64,000 bases of DNA from Paraburkholderia bryophila (GTDB taxonomy: Bacteria > Pseudomonadota > Gammaproteobacteria > Burkholderiales > Burkholderiaceae). Under the pieces are notes generated by a model, which worked only from the letters and a program-made list of their open reading frames with translations, had not been told where the DNA came from and made no database searches. The DNA is taken from the NCBI RefSeq assembly GCF_003269035.1, contig NZ_QLTK01000006.1, positions 286,253 to 350,252 on the forward strand. Direction: 5' to 3'. Positions within the stretch are counted from its first letter, which is position 1; each line of letters starts with the position of its first letter. Positions 26,381 through 35,501 of this stretch are shown here, in pieces. The position numbers and the translations under genes were made by a program.

Positions 26381-26937
26381 AAGCCGTTCGCCGCAAGGCC
26401 GCTCATGAAGCCGGCGCCCGCGCCGCAACCCCTGCCGGAATTAATGCCTCGGGCCGCGTGCGCAATCGGCGCAAGCAGGGCGGCATCGCCACGCTCGAAT
26501 TCGCGCTGGTCGCGCCGGTGCTGTTCCTGCTGCTGTGCATTGCCATGGATCTGGGCGTGGCGTTGTGGGTCAACCTGACCATGCAATACGCGGTCCGGGA
26601 AGGCGCGCGCTATGCCGTGACGGGGCAAAGCAATCTCGACCCGAACACGACCAACCAGCAGCGCTACGAGGCGGTCCTGCAGGAGATCAAGGTCAGCTCG
26701 ATGGGCCTGTACAACTACGTGTCGCCGAGCTACGTGATCACCATCAACGGCGGCACGAGCCAAACCTACAGCACGCAGGCGAGTTATAGCACCGGCATGT
26801 TCGGCAATCCCGGCGACATCGTGGTGCTGCAGATCAACTGCATCTGGCCGCTGCTGACGCCGCTGATCAAGCCGTTTTTCGCTAACGGCAAGTTCAGCTT
26901 CAGCGTCGCGGCGACGATGCGCAACGAGGGCTTCTGA
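26377..26937 (+). CDS. tadE: TadE-type pseudopilin
   Basis: ATG 26377 overlaps the hydroxylase stop and follows AGGAG. The 186-residue product has a long basic leader (about 35 residues) and then the TadE signature GGIATLEFALVAPVLFLLLC, with the conserved Glu at +5 from the leader glycine. AVREGARYAVTGQ follows. The rest is a small periplasmic domain. Known TadE proteins are processed by TadV and needed for pilus formation. Confidence 0.88.
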   Translation: MKAVRRKAAHEAGARAATPAGINASGRVRNRRKQGGIATLEFALVAPVLFLLLCIAMDLGVALWVNLTMQYAVREGARYAVTGQSNLDPNTTNQQRYEAVLQEIKVSSMGLYNYVSPSYVITINGGTSQTYSTQASYSTGMFGNPGDIVVLQINCIWPLLTPLIKPFFANGKFSFSVAATMRNEGF

Positions 26938-26938
26938 C

Positions 26939-27589
26939 ATGCCCACACGTATAAAAGCAGGCACACCTGGCCGGCGCCACGGCCGGCGCGCGGCGCGCGG
27001 CATCGTCAGCGTGGAAATGGCGCTATTGCTGCCGATTCTGGTCGCGCTCGCGCTGCCGGTGTACGACATTGCGCGCAACATCCAGGCGCAGATGATCCTG
27101 ATCAACGTGAGCCGCGAAGGCGCGAGCCTGTCCTCACGCGCGTCGCTCACGTATCCGATGCAGACCATCATGTCGTCGCTCACCGCGACCACGCCGCCGC
27201 TCAATATGACCGCGCACGGCATGATCTACATCACCGAGATCATGGGCAACAACAACTGCGACAGCAACGGCAACAACTGCACCGGCATCGTGGTCGCGCA
27301 ATACCGCTGGAACGGCGGCAACTACTATCCGGCGAGCCATACGTGGAGTTGCGGCAGCGCGGGCACCAGTTGGGCGATGGACGGCACCGGCAGTTGCAGC
27401 AATATTCCGGCGGCGGGTTCCACCGCACCGGCGGTGAATCTGCTGCAAGGCCAGCTCTCCAGCGGTCAGATCGCTTACGTGGTCGAGGCGTTCTATCAGC
27501 AAACGCCGCTGCTCGGTTCGCTCAACCTGGGCGGCGGGATCAGGACACCCGCGCTGTCGCCGAATCTGTATGCGATGACGGTGTTCTGA
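26939..27589 (+). CDS. Second TadE/TadF-like pseudopilin
   Basis: The gene starts one base after the TadE stop. The 216-residue protein repeats the TadE/F design: a basic leader (GRRHGRRAARG), then IVSVEMALLLPILVALALPV with Glu at +5, then NVSREGASLSSRAS. The periplasmic part contains Cys, Asn and Gly-rich loops (NNNCDSNGNNCTG) that probably form disulphides. It most likely fills the TadF role, because no other TadF candidate is present. Confidence 0.83.
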   Translation: MPTRIKAGTPGRRHGRRAARGIVSVEMALLLPILVALALPVYDIARNIQAQMILINVSREGASLSSRASLTYPMQTIMSSLTATTPPLNMTAHGMIYITEIMGNNNCDSNGNNCTGIVVAQYRWNGGNYYPASHTWSCGSAGTSWAMDGTGSCSNIPAAGSTAPAVNLLQGQLSSGQIAYVVEAFYQQTPLLGSLNLGGGIRTPALSPNLYAMTVF

Positions 27590-27642
27590 TTCACGGAAAA
27601 CACAAAAACGCAGTCGAATAGAAAACGCGGGTCGGGGGTGTC

Positions 27643-28983
27643 ATGAAGAAAATAGCGGCATATACAGCGCGGCAGAGAGGATCGATCAGCGTCATCGTAG
27701 CGGTGTCGCTGATCGCGCTGATTGGCATCCTGGGGCTCGCGGTGGATTCCGGGCTCGGCTACATGATCAAGGCACGCCTCGACGCGGCCACCGACGGCGC
27801 CGTGATCGCCGCCGGCGAAGCCGTCACGCGCGGCAACAACCAGACCCAGCAGACCGCCAACGCGCAGCAGGCGGCCTCGGCATTTTTCGCGGCGAACTAT
27901 CCAGTGGGCTTTCTCGGCTCGACGGTGACGGCGGGTACGCCGTCGATCGTGTTCAACGCGGGGACGGTGACGATCGGCATGACCGCGCAGGCAAGCGTGC
28001 CGGTGACCTTCATGCAGACCCTCGGCTTCAGGATTCTGAACGTGAGCGCCTCGTCGCAGGCGATCCGCAAGACGCTGGACATGGCGTTCGTAATCGATAC
28101 GACGGGTTCGCTGAACGTGTCCGGCGTGCCGGCCGCGGTGCGCGCGAACGCAATCGCCTTCCTGAATAATTTCGACGTGACCAACGACCGCGTGGCGCTG
28201 ATGCACTTCGCGTACGGCACGGTGGTGGACGTGCCGTTCAACGGCAACACGCGCGGCTTCAACCGCACGCTGATGACGACCGACATCAACGCCTACACCT
28301 TCGGCGGCAGCACCAATTCGGCGGAAGCGGTCTGGAACGCGCGCAACCAGTTGAATACGGTGATCACGCAACCTTCCAGCTTGCGAGTGATCGTGTTCTT
28401 CTCGGACGGCGCGCCGAACAGCTTCGCCTCGTATTTCACGACCAATCAGAGCAGTTGCAGCAACACGCCCGCCACGCTCGCGAGTCCCGACACCGCAGGC
28501 ACGATGACCGGGCTCTACAACATGAACGCGCTGAGCCAGGCCCTCAACTCGCCGTGCTACCAGAGCAATGCGACGCGCCTCGTGACCGCCATGCCGAAGT
28601 GGTACAACGCGCACAACGTCAACGAACAGATTTTCCCGATCTGGCCCGTCACCACGCCGCGCGCGGTGCCGAACGGCAATATCACGTATGTGAACGTCAA
28701 CCGGGCGTCGCGTAATCTGCTCGAAGCGATGGCGGCGCAGGCGCGGATCGAGGGCACTTATGTGTTCACGCTGGGTTATGGGCCGGAACTGGTTCAGCCG
28801 GAAGGCCCGGACAACGAGCTGGGCTCCGACGTGCTCAAGTGCATGGCCAACACGCCCGATTCGCTGGCCCGTTGCTATAACCCGGCCCAGCCCGTCGGCG
28901 TGTATTGTTACGCGGCGACCCCGAACGATCTGAAGCCGTGCTTTACGCAGCTGGCTTCGCAAATCCTTCGAATTTCCAAGTGA
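27643..28983 (+). CDS. tadG: TadG-like protein with von Willebrand A domain
   Basis: The 446-residue product has a short basic leader and a single membrane helix (SVIVAVSLIALIGILGLAVD) of the TadG/Tad_N type. It continues with YMIKARLDAATDGAVIAAGE. A vWA domain begins near residue 145 with the metal site MAFVIDTTGSLNV (Asp-x-x-x-Ser) and continues through VIVFFSDGAPNSF. TadG proteins are thought to act as pilus-tip or anchoring adhesins. Several cysteines in the C-terminal part (NQSSCSNT, KCMANT, RCYNP) suggest an exported, disulphide-bonded domain. Confidence 0.88.
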   Translation: MKKIAAYTARQRGSISVIVAVSLIALIGILGLAVDSGLGYMIKARLDAATDGAVIAAGEAVTRGNNQTQQTANAQQAASAFFAANYPVGFLGSTVTAGTPSIVFNAGTVTIGMTAQASVPVTFMQTLGFRILNVSASSQAIRKTLDMAFVIDTTGSLNVSGVPAAVRANAIAFLNNFDVTNDRVALMHFAYGTVVDVPFNGNTRGFNRTLMTTDINAYTFGGSTNSAEAVWNARNQLNTVITQPSSLRVIVFFSDGAPNSFASYFTTNQSSCSNTPATLASPDTAGTMTGLYNMNALSQALNSPCYQSNATRLVTAMPKWYNAHNVNEQIFPIWPVTTPRAVPNGNITYVNVNRASRNLLEAMAAQARIEGTYVFTLGYGPELVQPEGPDNELGSDVLKCMANTPDSLARCYNPAQPVGVYCYAATPNDLKPCFTQLASQILRISK

Positions 28984-28990
28984 GCGCGCC

Positions 28991-29692
28991 ATGACATTGC
29001 CGACACCGTTGCGAGATATGCCTTCCGAGGCTAATGCCCCGGCTGCTTGCGCATCTGCTGAAGATCAAAGCTCGCCCAGTTCGCGGCGCGCCCTGGTCGA
29101 AATCGCCGCGCGGGTCGGCGCCGCGTCGATGCTGAGCCTGTTCGCCTATGGGGCGATCCGGCAATGGCTCGCGGCGCCGCAGCGGATCACGTTGCTGCTG
29201 CTGGTCGTATCGGCCTTCGTGACGATCGGCCTGTCGCTGTTCTCGCGAATCCCGGCGAAGCGCGACTGGCGGCCGCTCGCGTTTATCTGCTCGATGGGCG
29301 GCACTTACTACTTTCTGGCCGTGCGTCTGAGCCCCGGTTCGCAACTCGTGCCGGAAGACGTCGGCGCGGTGCTGCAATTGCTGGGTATTTTCTGGCAACT
29401 GTTCGCCAAGGCGTCGCTGCGTCGCTCGTTCGGCATCTTGCCAGCCAATCGCGGCGTGGTCTCGCGCGGCGCGTATCGTTTCGTGCGGCATCCGATGTAT
29501 CTCGGTTACTTCATGACCGACATGGGTTTTTTGCTGGTGAACTTCGGGCTGCAGAACCTGCTGGTCTATAGCTGCCAGTTCGCGTTGCAGGTGGTACGCA
29601 TCGTTCGCGAAGAACAACTGCTGTCCCACGACGACGGTTATCGCAGCTACAAAACCCGGGTGCGTTTCCGCGTGATTCCGGGCTTGTTCTAG
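28991..29692 (+). CDS. Isoprenylcysteine carboxyl methyltransferase-like membrane protein
   Basis: The gene begins 7 bases after tadG, so it is probably the last gene of the Tad transcript. The 233-residue product has about five membrane helices. The C-terminal ICMT/PEMT signature is clear: GAYRFVRHPMYLGYF, then REEQLLSHDDGYRSYKTRV. Members use S-adenosylmethionine to methylate membrane-associated substrates; bacterial substrates are mostly unknown. Its stop TAG shares the tetramer CTAG with the stop of the convergent MFS gene. Confidence 0.8.
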   Translation: MTLPTPLRDMPSEANAPAACASAEDQSSPSSRRALVEIAARVGAASMLSLFAYGAIRQWLAAPQRITLLLLVVSAFVTIGLSLFSRIPAKRDWRPLAFICSMGGTYYFLAVRLSPGSQLVPEDVGAVLQLLGIFWQLFAKASLRRSFGILPANRGVVSRGAYRFVRHPMYLGYFMTDMGFLLVNFGLQNLLVYSCQFALQVVRIVREEQLLSHDDGYRSYKTRVRFRVIPGLF

Positions 29693-30843
29693 GCGAGCTG
29701 CGTGCTGCGCACGGCCTTGCCGCCCAGCAGGCAGACAATCAGCGCGGCCATCACCAGCACGCACAGCGCGACGCGCAAACCGAGCAGGCCGGCGCCCAGG
29801 CCGATCAGCGGCGGCCCGACCAGGAAGCCCGCATAGCCGGCCGTGGCGGCCATCGACACACCGATCGCCGGCGTCACGGTCGAGCGGCCCGCCGCGCTGA
29901 AAATGACCGGCACGATGTTCGCGAGGCCGATGCCGACCATCGCGAAACCGACGCAAGCGGTGAGCACGGTCGGCCAGCTCAGCACCAGCGCGAGTCCGGC
30001 TACGGCGATCGAGCCACCCAAAGCGACCACCTTGCTCGAACCGAAGCGGCGCACCGACACGTCGCCGACAATCCGGCACGCCGCCATCGAAAACGCAAAC
30101 GCGGAATAGCCGATCGCGGCGACGCTGGCTTGCTGGTTCAGTGTGGAGCGCAAATACACCGCGCTCCAGTCGGCCACCGCGCCTTCCACCAGCATGCAGA
30201 GGAACGCGAGCAGCGCCAGTTTCATCACGGCGGCGTTCGGCCACATGAAGCCGCTGGCCGGCGCGGCCGCCCTCGACCCGACATCGCGCAACGCAACGAA
30301 CGCGGCGCCGGCGAATAGCACGGCGATCACGAGGCCCGGAATCAGCAGTCCGCCGTTCACGCCCACGCCGCTCTTTTGCAGCATGGCGCCGGTCGCCGCG
30401 CCGAGCAGGCCGCCCGCGCTCCAGGCCGCATGAAACGACGACATGATCGGCGTATGCCATTGACTTTCGATGCTGCTGGCGTGCCCGTTCATCGACACGT
30501 CGAGCGCGCCGTTCGCCGCACCGAGCGCCAGCAGCACGATGCAGAGCACGGCCATGTTGGGCGCGAAGACGGGAAGCGGCAGCGCCACGACGAACGCCGC
30601 GCCGAGCAGCGCGGTCGCGCGGCCGCTGCCGAAGCGCGGCGCCAGTTGTCCCGCGAGCGGCATGGCGATGATCGCGCCGAGCGCGAACGCGAACAGCGAG
30701 ATGCCGAGTGCGGTGTCGCTGAGCGCGAGGCTTTCCTTGATGCGCGGGACTTCGACGGCCCACGCGCCGATCCCGAATCCGTTGGCGAGAAACACGCCGA
30801 GGGTGGCCGCGCGTTCCTTGACGAGTGTCGGCGAGGCGCTCAT
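29689..30843 (-). CDS. MFS transporter, YbjJ-like
   Basis: The 384-residue product starts at the ATG whose complement is CAT 30841-30843, overlapping the upstream regulator stop by 4 bases (ATGA). A longer open frame continues upstream to 31458 but lies over the regulator and is not used. Twelve hydrophobic helices are apparent. The pattern FALGAIIAMPLAGQLAPRFG and ALGAANGALDVSMNGHASSI matches the YbjJ/fucose-permease branch of the major facilitator superfamily. A coupled DeoR-type regulator suggests a sugar or sugar-derivative substrate, though this is inference. Confidence 0.82.
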   Translation of the reverse strand: MSASPTLVKERAATLGVFLANGFGIGAWAVEVPRIKESLALSDTALGISLFAFALGAIIAMPLAGQLAPRFGSGRATALLGAAFVVALPLPVFAPNMAVLCIVLLALGAANGALDVSMNGHASSIESQWHTPIMSSFHAAWSAGGLLGAATGAMLQKSGVGVNGGLLIPGLVIAVLFAGAAFVALRDVGSRAAAPASGFMWPNAAVMKLALLAFLCMLVEGAVADWSAVYLRSTLNQQASVAAIGYSAFAFSMAACRIVGDVSVRRFGSSKVVALGGSIAVAGLALVLSWPTVLTACVGFAMVGIGLANIVPVIFSAAGRSTVTPAIGVSMAATAGYAGFLVGPPLIGLGAGLLGLRVALCVLVMAALIVCLLGGKAVRSTQLA

Positions 30844-31634
30844 GAGCGGGCCACCTCGACGTTGTCGCAGACCGCCTTGAGCTTCGCGAGGCGCGCGGCC
30901 GGCACGTCGTGCTCGACGAACAGATGGTCGACAGCGGTTGCGGGCGCAACGGAAAACGGCGCGGCGGTCATCAGCTTTTCCGACGTCAACGCGATCGCGA
31001 TCTGACCGCTCGCTTTGACCATGGCCCGTTTGAGTTCGGCGTCTTCGGCGTCGAATGCGGCGACGCCCTCGTCGGGGTCGAGCGCGCACGCGCCGAGAAA
31101 GCACAGGTCGGCGCGGATCTGCTGGACTTGCAGCAGCGCAGTCGCGCCGACCGAGCCGGCCGCGCCCGTGGCGATCCGGCCGCCGATCAGGATCGCGGTG
31201 ATGCCCGGCCGGTTCAGCAGGCGCGCGCACGCCTCGGGCGAGTTGGTGACGACGGTCAGGTCGGCGTGATCGGGCAGCGCCGCCGCGATCGCGACGTTGG
31301 TCGAGCCGGCATCCAGCAAGACGATCTGCTTCGGCCGTACGATCCCGACGGCCGCCGCCGCGAGGCGGGCCTTGCGGTCCACGGCTTCGCCCATGCGTAC
31401 GGCGGCGGGTTTGTCGGCAGGCGAGGCGAGCAAGGCGCCGCCGTAGACGCGTTTGCACAGCCCCTGATCGGCCAGATCGCGCAAATGGCGGCGCACGGTG
31501 TGCTCCGAGGTCTGCAGTTCGGCCGCGAGCGCCGACGCCAGCACGCGCCCTTCGACGCGCAGCCGCGCGAGGATCAGTTGTTCACGCTGCTCGGGCAGCA
31601 GTCCTTCGATGGCTTCCTGGCGGGTTCGCTGCAT
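30840..31634 (-). CDS. DeoR/GlpR-family transcriptional regulator
   Basis: The start is taken at ATG 31634 (MQRTRQEAIEG), because the 24 upstream in-frame residues do not fit the family; the product has 264 residues. An N-terminal winged helix shows the DeoR pattern QREQLILARLRVEGRVLASA and TSEHTVRRHLRDLADQG. The C-terminal sugar-phosphate sensing domain has LLDAGSTNVAIAAALP, VVTNSPEACARLL and ILIGGRIATG. It probably represses the co-transcribed MFS gene until a phosphorylated sugar appears. Confidence 0.88.
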   Translation of the reverse strand: MQRTRQEAIEGLLPEQREQLILARLRVEGRVLASALAAELQTSEHTVRRHLRDLADQGLCKRVYGGALLASPADKPAAVRMGEAVDRKARLAAAAVGIVRPKQIVLLDAGSTNVAIAAALPDHADLTVVTNSPEACARLLNRPGITAILIGGRIATGAAGSVGATALLQVQQIRADLCFLGACALDPDEGVAAFDAEDAELKRAMVKASGQIAIALTSEKLMTAAPFSVAPATAVDHLFVEHDVPAARLAKLKAVCDNVEVARS

Positions 31635-31701
31635 GATGTCGGTCTCGGGTTGTCGGATGAATCGAGCATAACCGAGCAAAATGTAGCGTAAACGATCGTA
31701 A

Positions 31702-31734
31702 AACACAAACGCCCCATGAAGGGGCGTTTGTGTT
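31702..31734 (-). terminator. Strong intrinsic terminator of the NiCoT gene
   Basis: A 14-bp perfect inverted repeat (31702-31715 with 31721-31734, arms AACACAAACGCCCC and complement) with a 5-base loop lies 22 bases beyond the NiCoT stop on the minus strand. On that strand the stem is rich in T at its 3' end (GTTTGTGTTTTACG). Confidence 0.85.
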
Positions 31735-31756
31735 GTCAGGCAGGCGGCGTTTTACC

Positions 31757-32836
31757 TTACCGGCTGATCTCCATGTCGTCGAATTTCCTCGCGCGGTAGA
31801 TCAGCACGGACACCAGCCAGCTCAAGACGAAAATGCCGATGATCACGTAACCGAGCGTGCCGAAGTGATCGTTCAGCGCGCCGATCGCGTCCCACAGCGG
31901 ACCTTGCAGTTTCAACTGGTCCGAGATCAGGCCCAACGCCTCGATACTGCCGATCACGATCGCCACGACCACCGACACCAGCGTGATGGTCATGTTGTAG
32001 TAGATCTTGCGGATCGGTTTCAGATACGCCCAACCGTAGGCGCCGAGCATCAGGTGGCCGTCGAGCGTGTCGATCAGCGACATGCCGGCGCTGAACAGGA
32101 CCGGAAACACCATGATCGCCCACGGCGACAAACCTTGCGACGCTTGCGCGGCGGCAATGCCGAGCAGCGCGATTTCGGTGGCGGTGTCGAAGCCCAGGCC
32201 GAACAGAAAGCCGAGCGGGTACATATGCCAGCTACGGCCGATCATGCGGAACAGCGGCTTGAACAGACGCGAGAAGAAACCCCGGTTGGCGAGCAGCAGG
32301 TCGAAGTCGTCGTCGACATAACGGCCGCCTTGTTTCACGTTGCGCCACGCCCGATAGATCGACTTCAGGATGATCAGATTCATCAACGCGATCGCGAACA
32401 GGAACAGCGAGGACACGAGCGTGCCGACCACGCCGCCGATTTCCTTGTAGTGGTCGAAGCGGCCTTGCATCGCGGAGGTGGTTGCCGCCACGGCGAGCGA
32501 GGCCAGCACCACGACCGTGGAATGACCGAGCGAGAAGAAGAAGCCGACCGTGACCGGGCGTTTCTTTTCCTGCATCAGCTTGCGCGTGACGTTGTCGATC
32601 GCGGCAATGTGGTCCGCGTCGACCGCGTGACGCAGACCGAAGCCGTACGCGAGCAATGCGGTGCCGAGCAGCACGGGGTGATGGCGGAACGCGATGAGTG
32701 CCCAGAGCCACGCGATCACGTTGGTGGCGATCAGCACGCCGTAGATACCGAGCAGGCGTGTGCGAACGTGACTGTTCGAGTCGCTGAAGATCTGTTTTAT
32801 TTGCGAAATCATCGGGTGTTTACCTTGAGATGCCAT
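31757..32836 (-). CDS. NiCoT-family nickel/cobalt transporter
   Basis: The product has up to 359 residues; the in-frame ATG eight codons in (near 32812) has a better AAGG site and may be the true start. The NiCoT signature is intact: RHAVDADHIAAIDN (His-x4-Asp-His) in the second helix. FFSLGHSTVV, GFDTATEIALLGI and GMSLIDTLDGHLML follow. These permeases import Ni2+ or Co2+ with high affinity. No hydrogenase or urease gene is in the window. It lies 95 bases downstream of the copper/bufferin operon on the same strand, so co-transcription is possible. Confidence 0.93.
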   Translation of the reverse strand: MASQGKHPMISQIKQIFSDSNSHVRTRLLGIYGVLIATNVIAWLWALIAFRHHPVLLGTALLAYGFGLRHAVDADHIAAIDNVTRKLMQEKKRPVTVGFFFSLGHSTVVVLASLAVAATTSAMQGRFDHYKEIGGVVGTLVSSLFLFAIALMNLIILKSIYRAWRNVKQGGRYVDDDFDLLLANRGFFSRLFKPLFRMIGRSWHMYPLGFLFGLGFDTATEIALLGIAAAQASQGLSPWAIMVFPVLFSAGMSLIDTLDGHLMLGAYGWAYLKPIRKIYYNMTITLVSVVVAIVIGSIEALGLISDQLKLQGPLWDAIGALNDHFGTLGYVIIGIFVLSWLVSVLIYRARKFDDMEISR

Positions 32837-32931
32837 GCTCTACAGGCTTATACACGGCGGCGTTGGTGTTGTCGAACTGATCAAAAGTCCGTCGCATTGG
32901 CGGGCTAACAAAGGCCTTGCCGCGTGGGTGC

Positions 32932-33720
32932 TTACGTCGTTTCGGCCGGGCGCGGCGCGTCGTGCACAAGGCCGGTAATCGCGGAGGCGGCGATCCATGC
33001 GCGCCATTGCGACGTGAAATCGAATCCGGCGTCGATCCAGAAAGCGGCGTCGAGTGCTTCATTCAGTGTCGCTCCGCGTTGCAGTGCGCCGAACGCTGCG
33101 TGTGCTGCTGCGGATTGAACAAGTACCTCGGGGCGCCAAAGGGGACGCACGACCAGCGCGTAAGTCGGCGAATCGATCTGCGTTGGCATCGAGCCGTCCG
33201 GCTGGTGAGCGCTCCAGATATCGGCGATGGCGTAGCGCGAAGCAACCAACGCGCAAGCGGGGTGAATCGCGAGTTGTGCGTCGAGCAGGTCGTCGGGACG
33301 GATGGCGGTCCACTCCTGTTGCGTGAGTGTGGCCGCGTCGGCCGCGTAGTGGGCCACGTGCAGCGACCATTCGAGTCGCGTGAGGTCGGCGAAATAGCGG
33401 TAGCGTGGGTCGATTTCGTAACGTTCGACGAAGTCCGGCAGCGCCGCGCCGAAGCAATTCAGATCGCCGCTTTGGGAAGGATGTTCACGTGCGTAAGCCT
33501 TAGACAGTGTGCCGAAGTAAGTCTCGCCGACCAGCGCCCGCAACACGGGATAAGCGCTCGCGAGCGCATCGCGCCGATGCGAGCGAACGTTGTTTCGATA
33601 GAGGTCGATACGGGTATTTTGAAGTGCGGTGTCGGTGCGCAGTTCTGCAAGCACAGGCCGCTGTTCTGTTTCCAGCGACTCGGCAAACAGGCGTTGCAGC
33701 GATTCAAGCGAGGCGCGCAT
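32932..33720 (-). CDS. bufC: BufC-like DUF2063 partner of the bufferin enzyme
   Basis: The 262-residue product starts at ATG 33720 ([12 protein letters not shown]), overlapping the bufB 3' end by 17 bases. The DUF2063 pattern is clear: [53 protein letters not shown] and [12 protein letters not shown]. Known members accompany DUF692 enzymes and act with them as heterodimeric partners that bind the precursor peptide. No catalytic residues of its own are evident. The coupled position strongly supports a BufB-BufC complex. Confidence 0.88.
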   Translation of the reverse strand: MRASLESLQRLFAESLETEQRPVLAELRTDTALQNTRIDLYRNNVRSHRRDALASAYPVLRALVGETYFGTLSKAYAREHPSQSGDLNCFGAALPDFVERYEIDPRYRYFADLTRLEWSLHVAHYAADAATLTQQEWTAIRPDDLLDAQLAIHPACALVASRYAIADIWSAHQPDGSMPTQIDSPTYALVVRPLWRPEVLVQSAAAHAAFGALQRGATLNEALDAAFWIDAGFDFTSQWRAWIAASAITGLVHDAPRPAETT

Positions 33721-34603
33721 GGTTCTTGGGGTCTCCGCGAATGGCAGGCCCGGCGGTCTGGATTTCACGGGCGCGGTCGGCTTCTTGCAGCAGAACATCC
33801 AGCGCAGGCAGATCGGTGTCCCATTCGATCAACGCCGGTATCGCGCCGAACCGCCGTACCGCGTGTTCGTACAGCGTCCACACCGGGGCCGCGACGCGAG
33901 AGCCATGATCGTCGATCACCGTGCCGTCCGTCACGCTGTGACCCGCCAGATGAATTTCGCCGACCACGTCGAGCGGCAATGCATTCATTGCCGCGATGGC
34001 GTCCTCGCCGTGATTGCACTGATTCACATACAGGTTGTTCACGTCGAGTAGTACACGGCAGCCCGTACGCGCCGCGATTTCAGCGAGAAAGGCCGTCTCG
34101 CCGTACTGATCGTCGCGAAAACGTACGTAGGTGGAGACGTTTTCCAGCAGAACCGGCCGGCCCAACGCATCCTGCAACTCGCCGACGCGCGCGCACAGCA
34201 GCGTGAGCGCCGCGTCGGTGAGCGGCATGGGCAGCAGATCGTTCAGGTGACCGGCGGCCGTCGCGCCCCAGCATAAATGCTCGGAAACGAGCACGGGCTC
34301 GATTCGTTCGACGAGGCGTTTGAGTTTTGCGACGTGCCGCGTGTCGAGCGGCTGTGCCGAGCCGAGACCGAGGCCGACGCCATGCAGGCTCACGGGCAGA
34401 TCGCGGCGCACGGCGTGCAGCACATGCAGATCGAAGCCGCCGTCGCCGAAATAGTTTTCGCTGTGGACTTCGACCCAGTCCACCGGCGGCGTGGCGTCGA
34501 GGAAATCGCGGTAGTGCGCGTGACGCAAGCCGATACCGACGCCGCGCGGTGGCGCGTGCGCCGAAGCGATGGCGTTCGTCGAGGGTGACGGGGTAGGCGA
34601 CAC
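33704..34603 (-). CDS. bufB: BufB-like DUF692 multinuclear iron enzyme
   Basis: The 299-residue product starts at GTG 34603, 18 bases after the precursor gene. It has the DUF692/MNIO TIM-barrel pattern. Expected iron ligands are present in [58 protein letters not shown] and LIEWDTDLP. Known family members use two or three iron ions and oxygen to convert precursor cysteines: MbnB makes oxazolone-thioamides and BufB makes thiooxazoles. The short Pro/Ser/Ala N-terminus before RGVGIGL is not part of the fold. Confidence 0.92.
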   Translation of the reverse strand: MSPTPSPSTNAIASAHAPPRGVGIGLRHAHYRDFLDATPPVDWVEVHSENYFGDGGFDLHVLHAVRRDLPVSLHGVGLGLGSAQPLDTRHVAKLKRLVERIEPVLVSEHLCWGATAAGHLNDLLPMPLTDAALTLLCARVGELQDALGRPVLLENVSTYVRFRDDQYGETAFLAEIAARTGCRVLLDVNNLYVNQCNHGEDAIAAMNALPLDVVGEIHLAGHSVTDGTVIDDHGSRVAAPVWTLYEHAVRRFGAIPALIEWDTDLPALDVLLQEADRAREIQTAGPAIRGDPKNHARLA

Positions 34604-34621
34604 GGCGGGCCGATCGGGCTA

Positions 34622-34882
34622 CTAGGTCTGTCCGTCGATCTTGCCGCCCATTTTTTTACAGGTGCCCTTCGGCACGGTCTTGAAGTCGCCCTGATCGTTG
34701 TCGACCTTCGCTTCGCCGGCGCAGCTATGCACGCCGGTCTTGCTCGCGCAGTCGTTCTGACCGGCTTTGGCAATGCCGTAGCACTGCACTTTTTCTTCGG
34801 CGTGCGCGGCATGGATGGGCGCTGCCGCAAGGCCCGCGAGCGCGGCCGCGATCAAGGCGGGCCGACCAAGTTTCGAGTTCAT
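34622..34882 (-). CDS. bufA: Bufferin-type RiPP precursor (DUF2282), copper-binding peptide
   Basis: The 86-residue precursor follows a strong GGAGAAG site. A Sec signal peptide ([20 protein letters not shown]..., cleavage near HAEE) is followed by a ~57-residue core. The core carries four cysteines at positions 34, 45, 54 and 75, in [29 protein letters not shown] and [10 protein letters not shown]. This is the DUF2282 pattern. Known bufferins are modified by BufB/BufC, exported to the periplasm and bind copper through the modified cysteines. The order precursor-bufB-bufC and the copper chaperone next door fit that role. Confidence 0.9.
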   Translation of the reverse strand: MNSKLGRPALIAAALAGLAAAPIHAAHAEEKVQCYGIAKAGQNDCASKTGVHSCAGEAKVDNDQGDFKTVPKGTCKKMGGKIDGQT

Positions 34883-34992
34883 CGTGCTTCTCCTAATGAG
34901 TGTTTGGGCTGGCCGCGTGACACGGGTTATGTTGCAGCGCCGGGCTTATCCGCAGAGAGATTTTAAGCGCGCGGCGCCGTCTGTCCAGCGCG

Positions 34993-35448
34993 TCACTGAC
35001 CCATCGTACCCGCACTTTTCACGGCGCAGGCAGCGGTGACTTTCTGGCCGTTGCTGAACGAGAAAGTCAGCGGAATCGTCGAGCCGACCTTGAGCGCCTG
35101 TTTCGGCTCTTCCAGCATTGCATGATAATTGCCCGGCGCGAACACGAGTGTGCCGTGTGCGGGCACGGGGACCTGTTCGACCATCGCCATCGACGACGTG
35201 CTGCCCTGGCTCTGCGTTTGATGCAGCATCGCCATGCCGAACGCTGTCGAGCTGATGCCGACGAGGTTCACCGGTTGGTCGCCGGCGTTATGGGCCTTGA
35301 AATAGCCGCCCTTGGGCAGATCGCCGGGCAACGCGCGAATCCAGCAATCGGACACGCTCGCGGGCGCGGAAGCCGGTTCTGCCGCAAAGGCCTGGAACGA
35401 TGCACCGCACAGCAATGCGGCGAGGAGAAGTTGACGCGACGTGTTCAT
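34993..35448 (-). CDS. Periplasmic PCu(A)C copper chaperone
   Basis: ATG 35448 (MNTSRQLLL) is chosen because GGAG precedes it by about 6 bases; longer in-frame starts run into the PepSY gene. The 151-residue product has a signal peptide (LLLAALLCGASFQAFA) and a cupredoxin-like PCu(A)C domain. The domain has GGYFKAHNAGDQPVNLVG, MLHQTQ, MAMVEQVPVPAHG and GNYHAMLEEP. These give the His and Met residues of the H-Mx10-M-x21-HxM type copper site. Known members hold Cu(I)/Cu(II) and hand it to cytochrome oxidase or other acceptors. Confidence 0.92.
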   Translation of the reverse strand: MNTSRQLLLAALLCGASFQAFAAEPASAPASVSDCWIRALPGDLPKGGYFKAHNAGDQPVNLVGISSTAFGMAMLHQTQSQGSTSSMAMVEQVPVPAHGTLVFAPGNYHAMLEEPKQALKVGSTIPLTFSFSNGQKVTAACAVKSAGTMGQ

Positions 35449-35501
35449 GATGTGCTCCATGGTTCGACGGTAATCGACAGAGTCGACGGAAAGAAAAGAC
35501 G

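Noticed and set aside
26939..27589. Second TadE gene as a plain duplicate of the first
   Set aside because: Beyond the leader motif the sequences differ fully, with a Cys/Asn-rich domain only in the second, so it is more likely TadF-like.
30844..31458. N-terminal 205-codon extension of the MFS frame
   Set aside because: It lies over the DeoR regulator in another frame and is very Arg-rich; the coupled ATGA start at 30843 is the better start.
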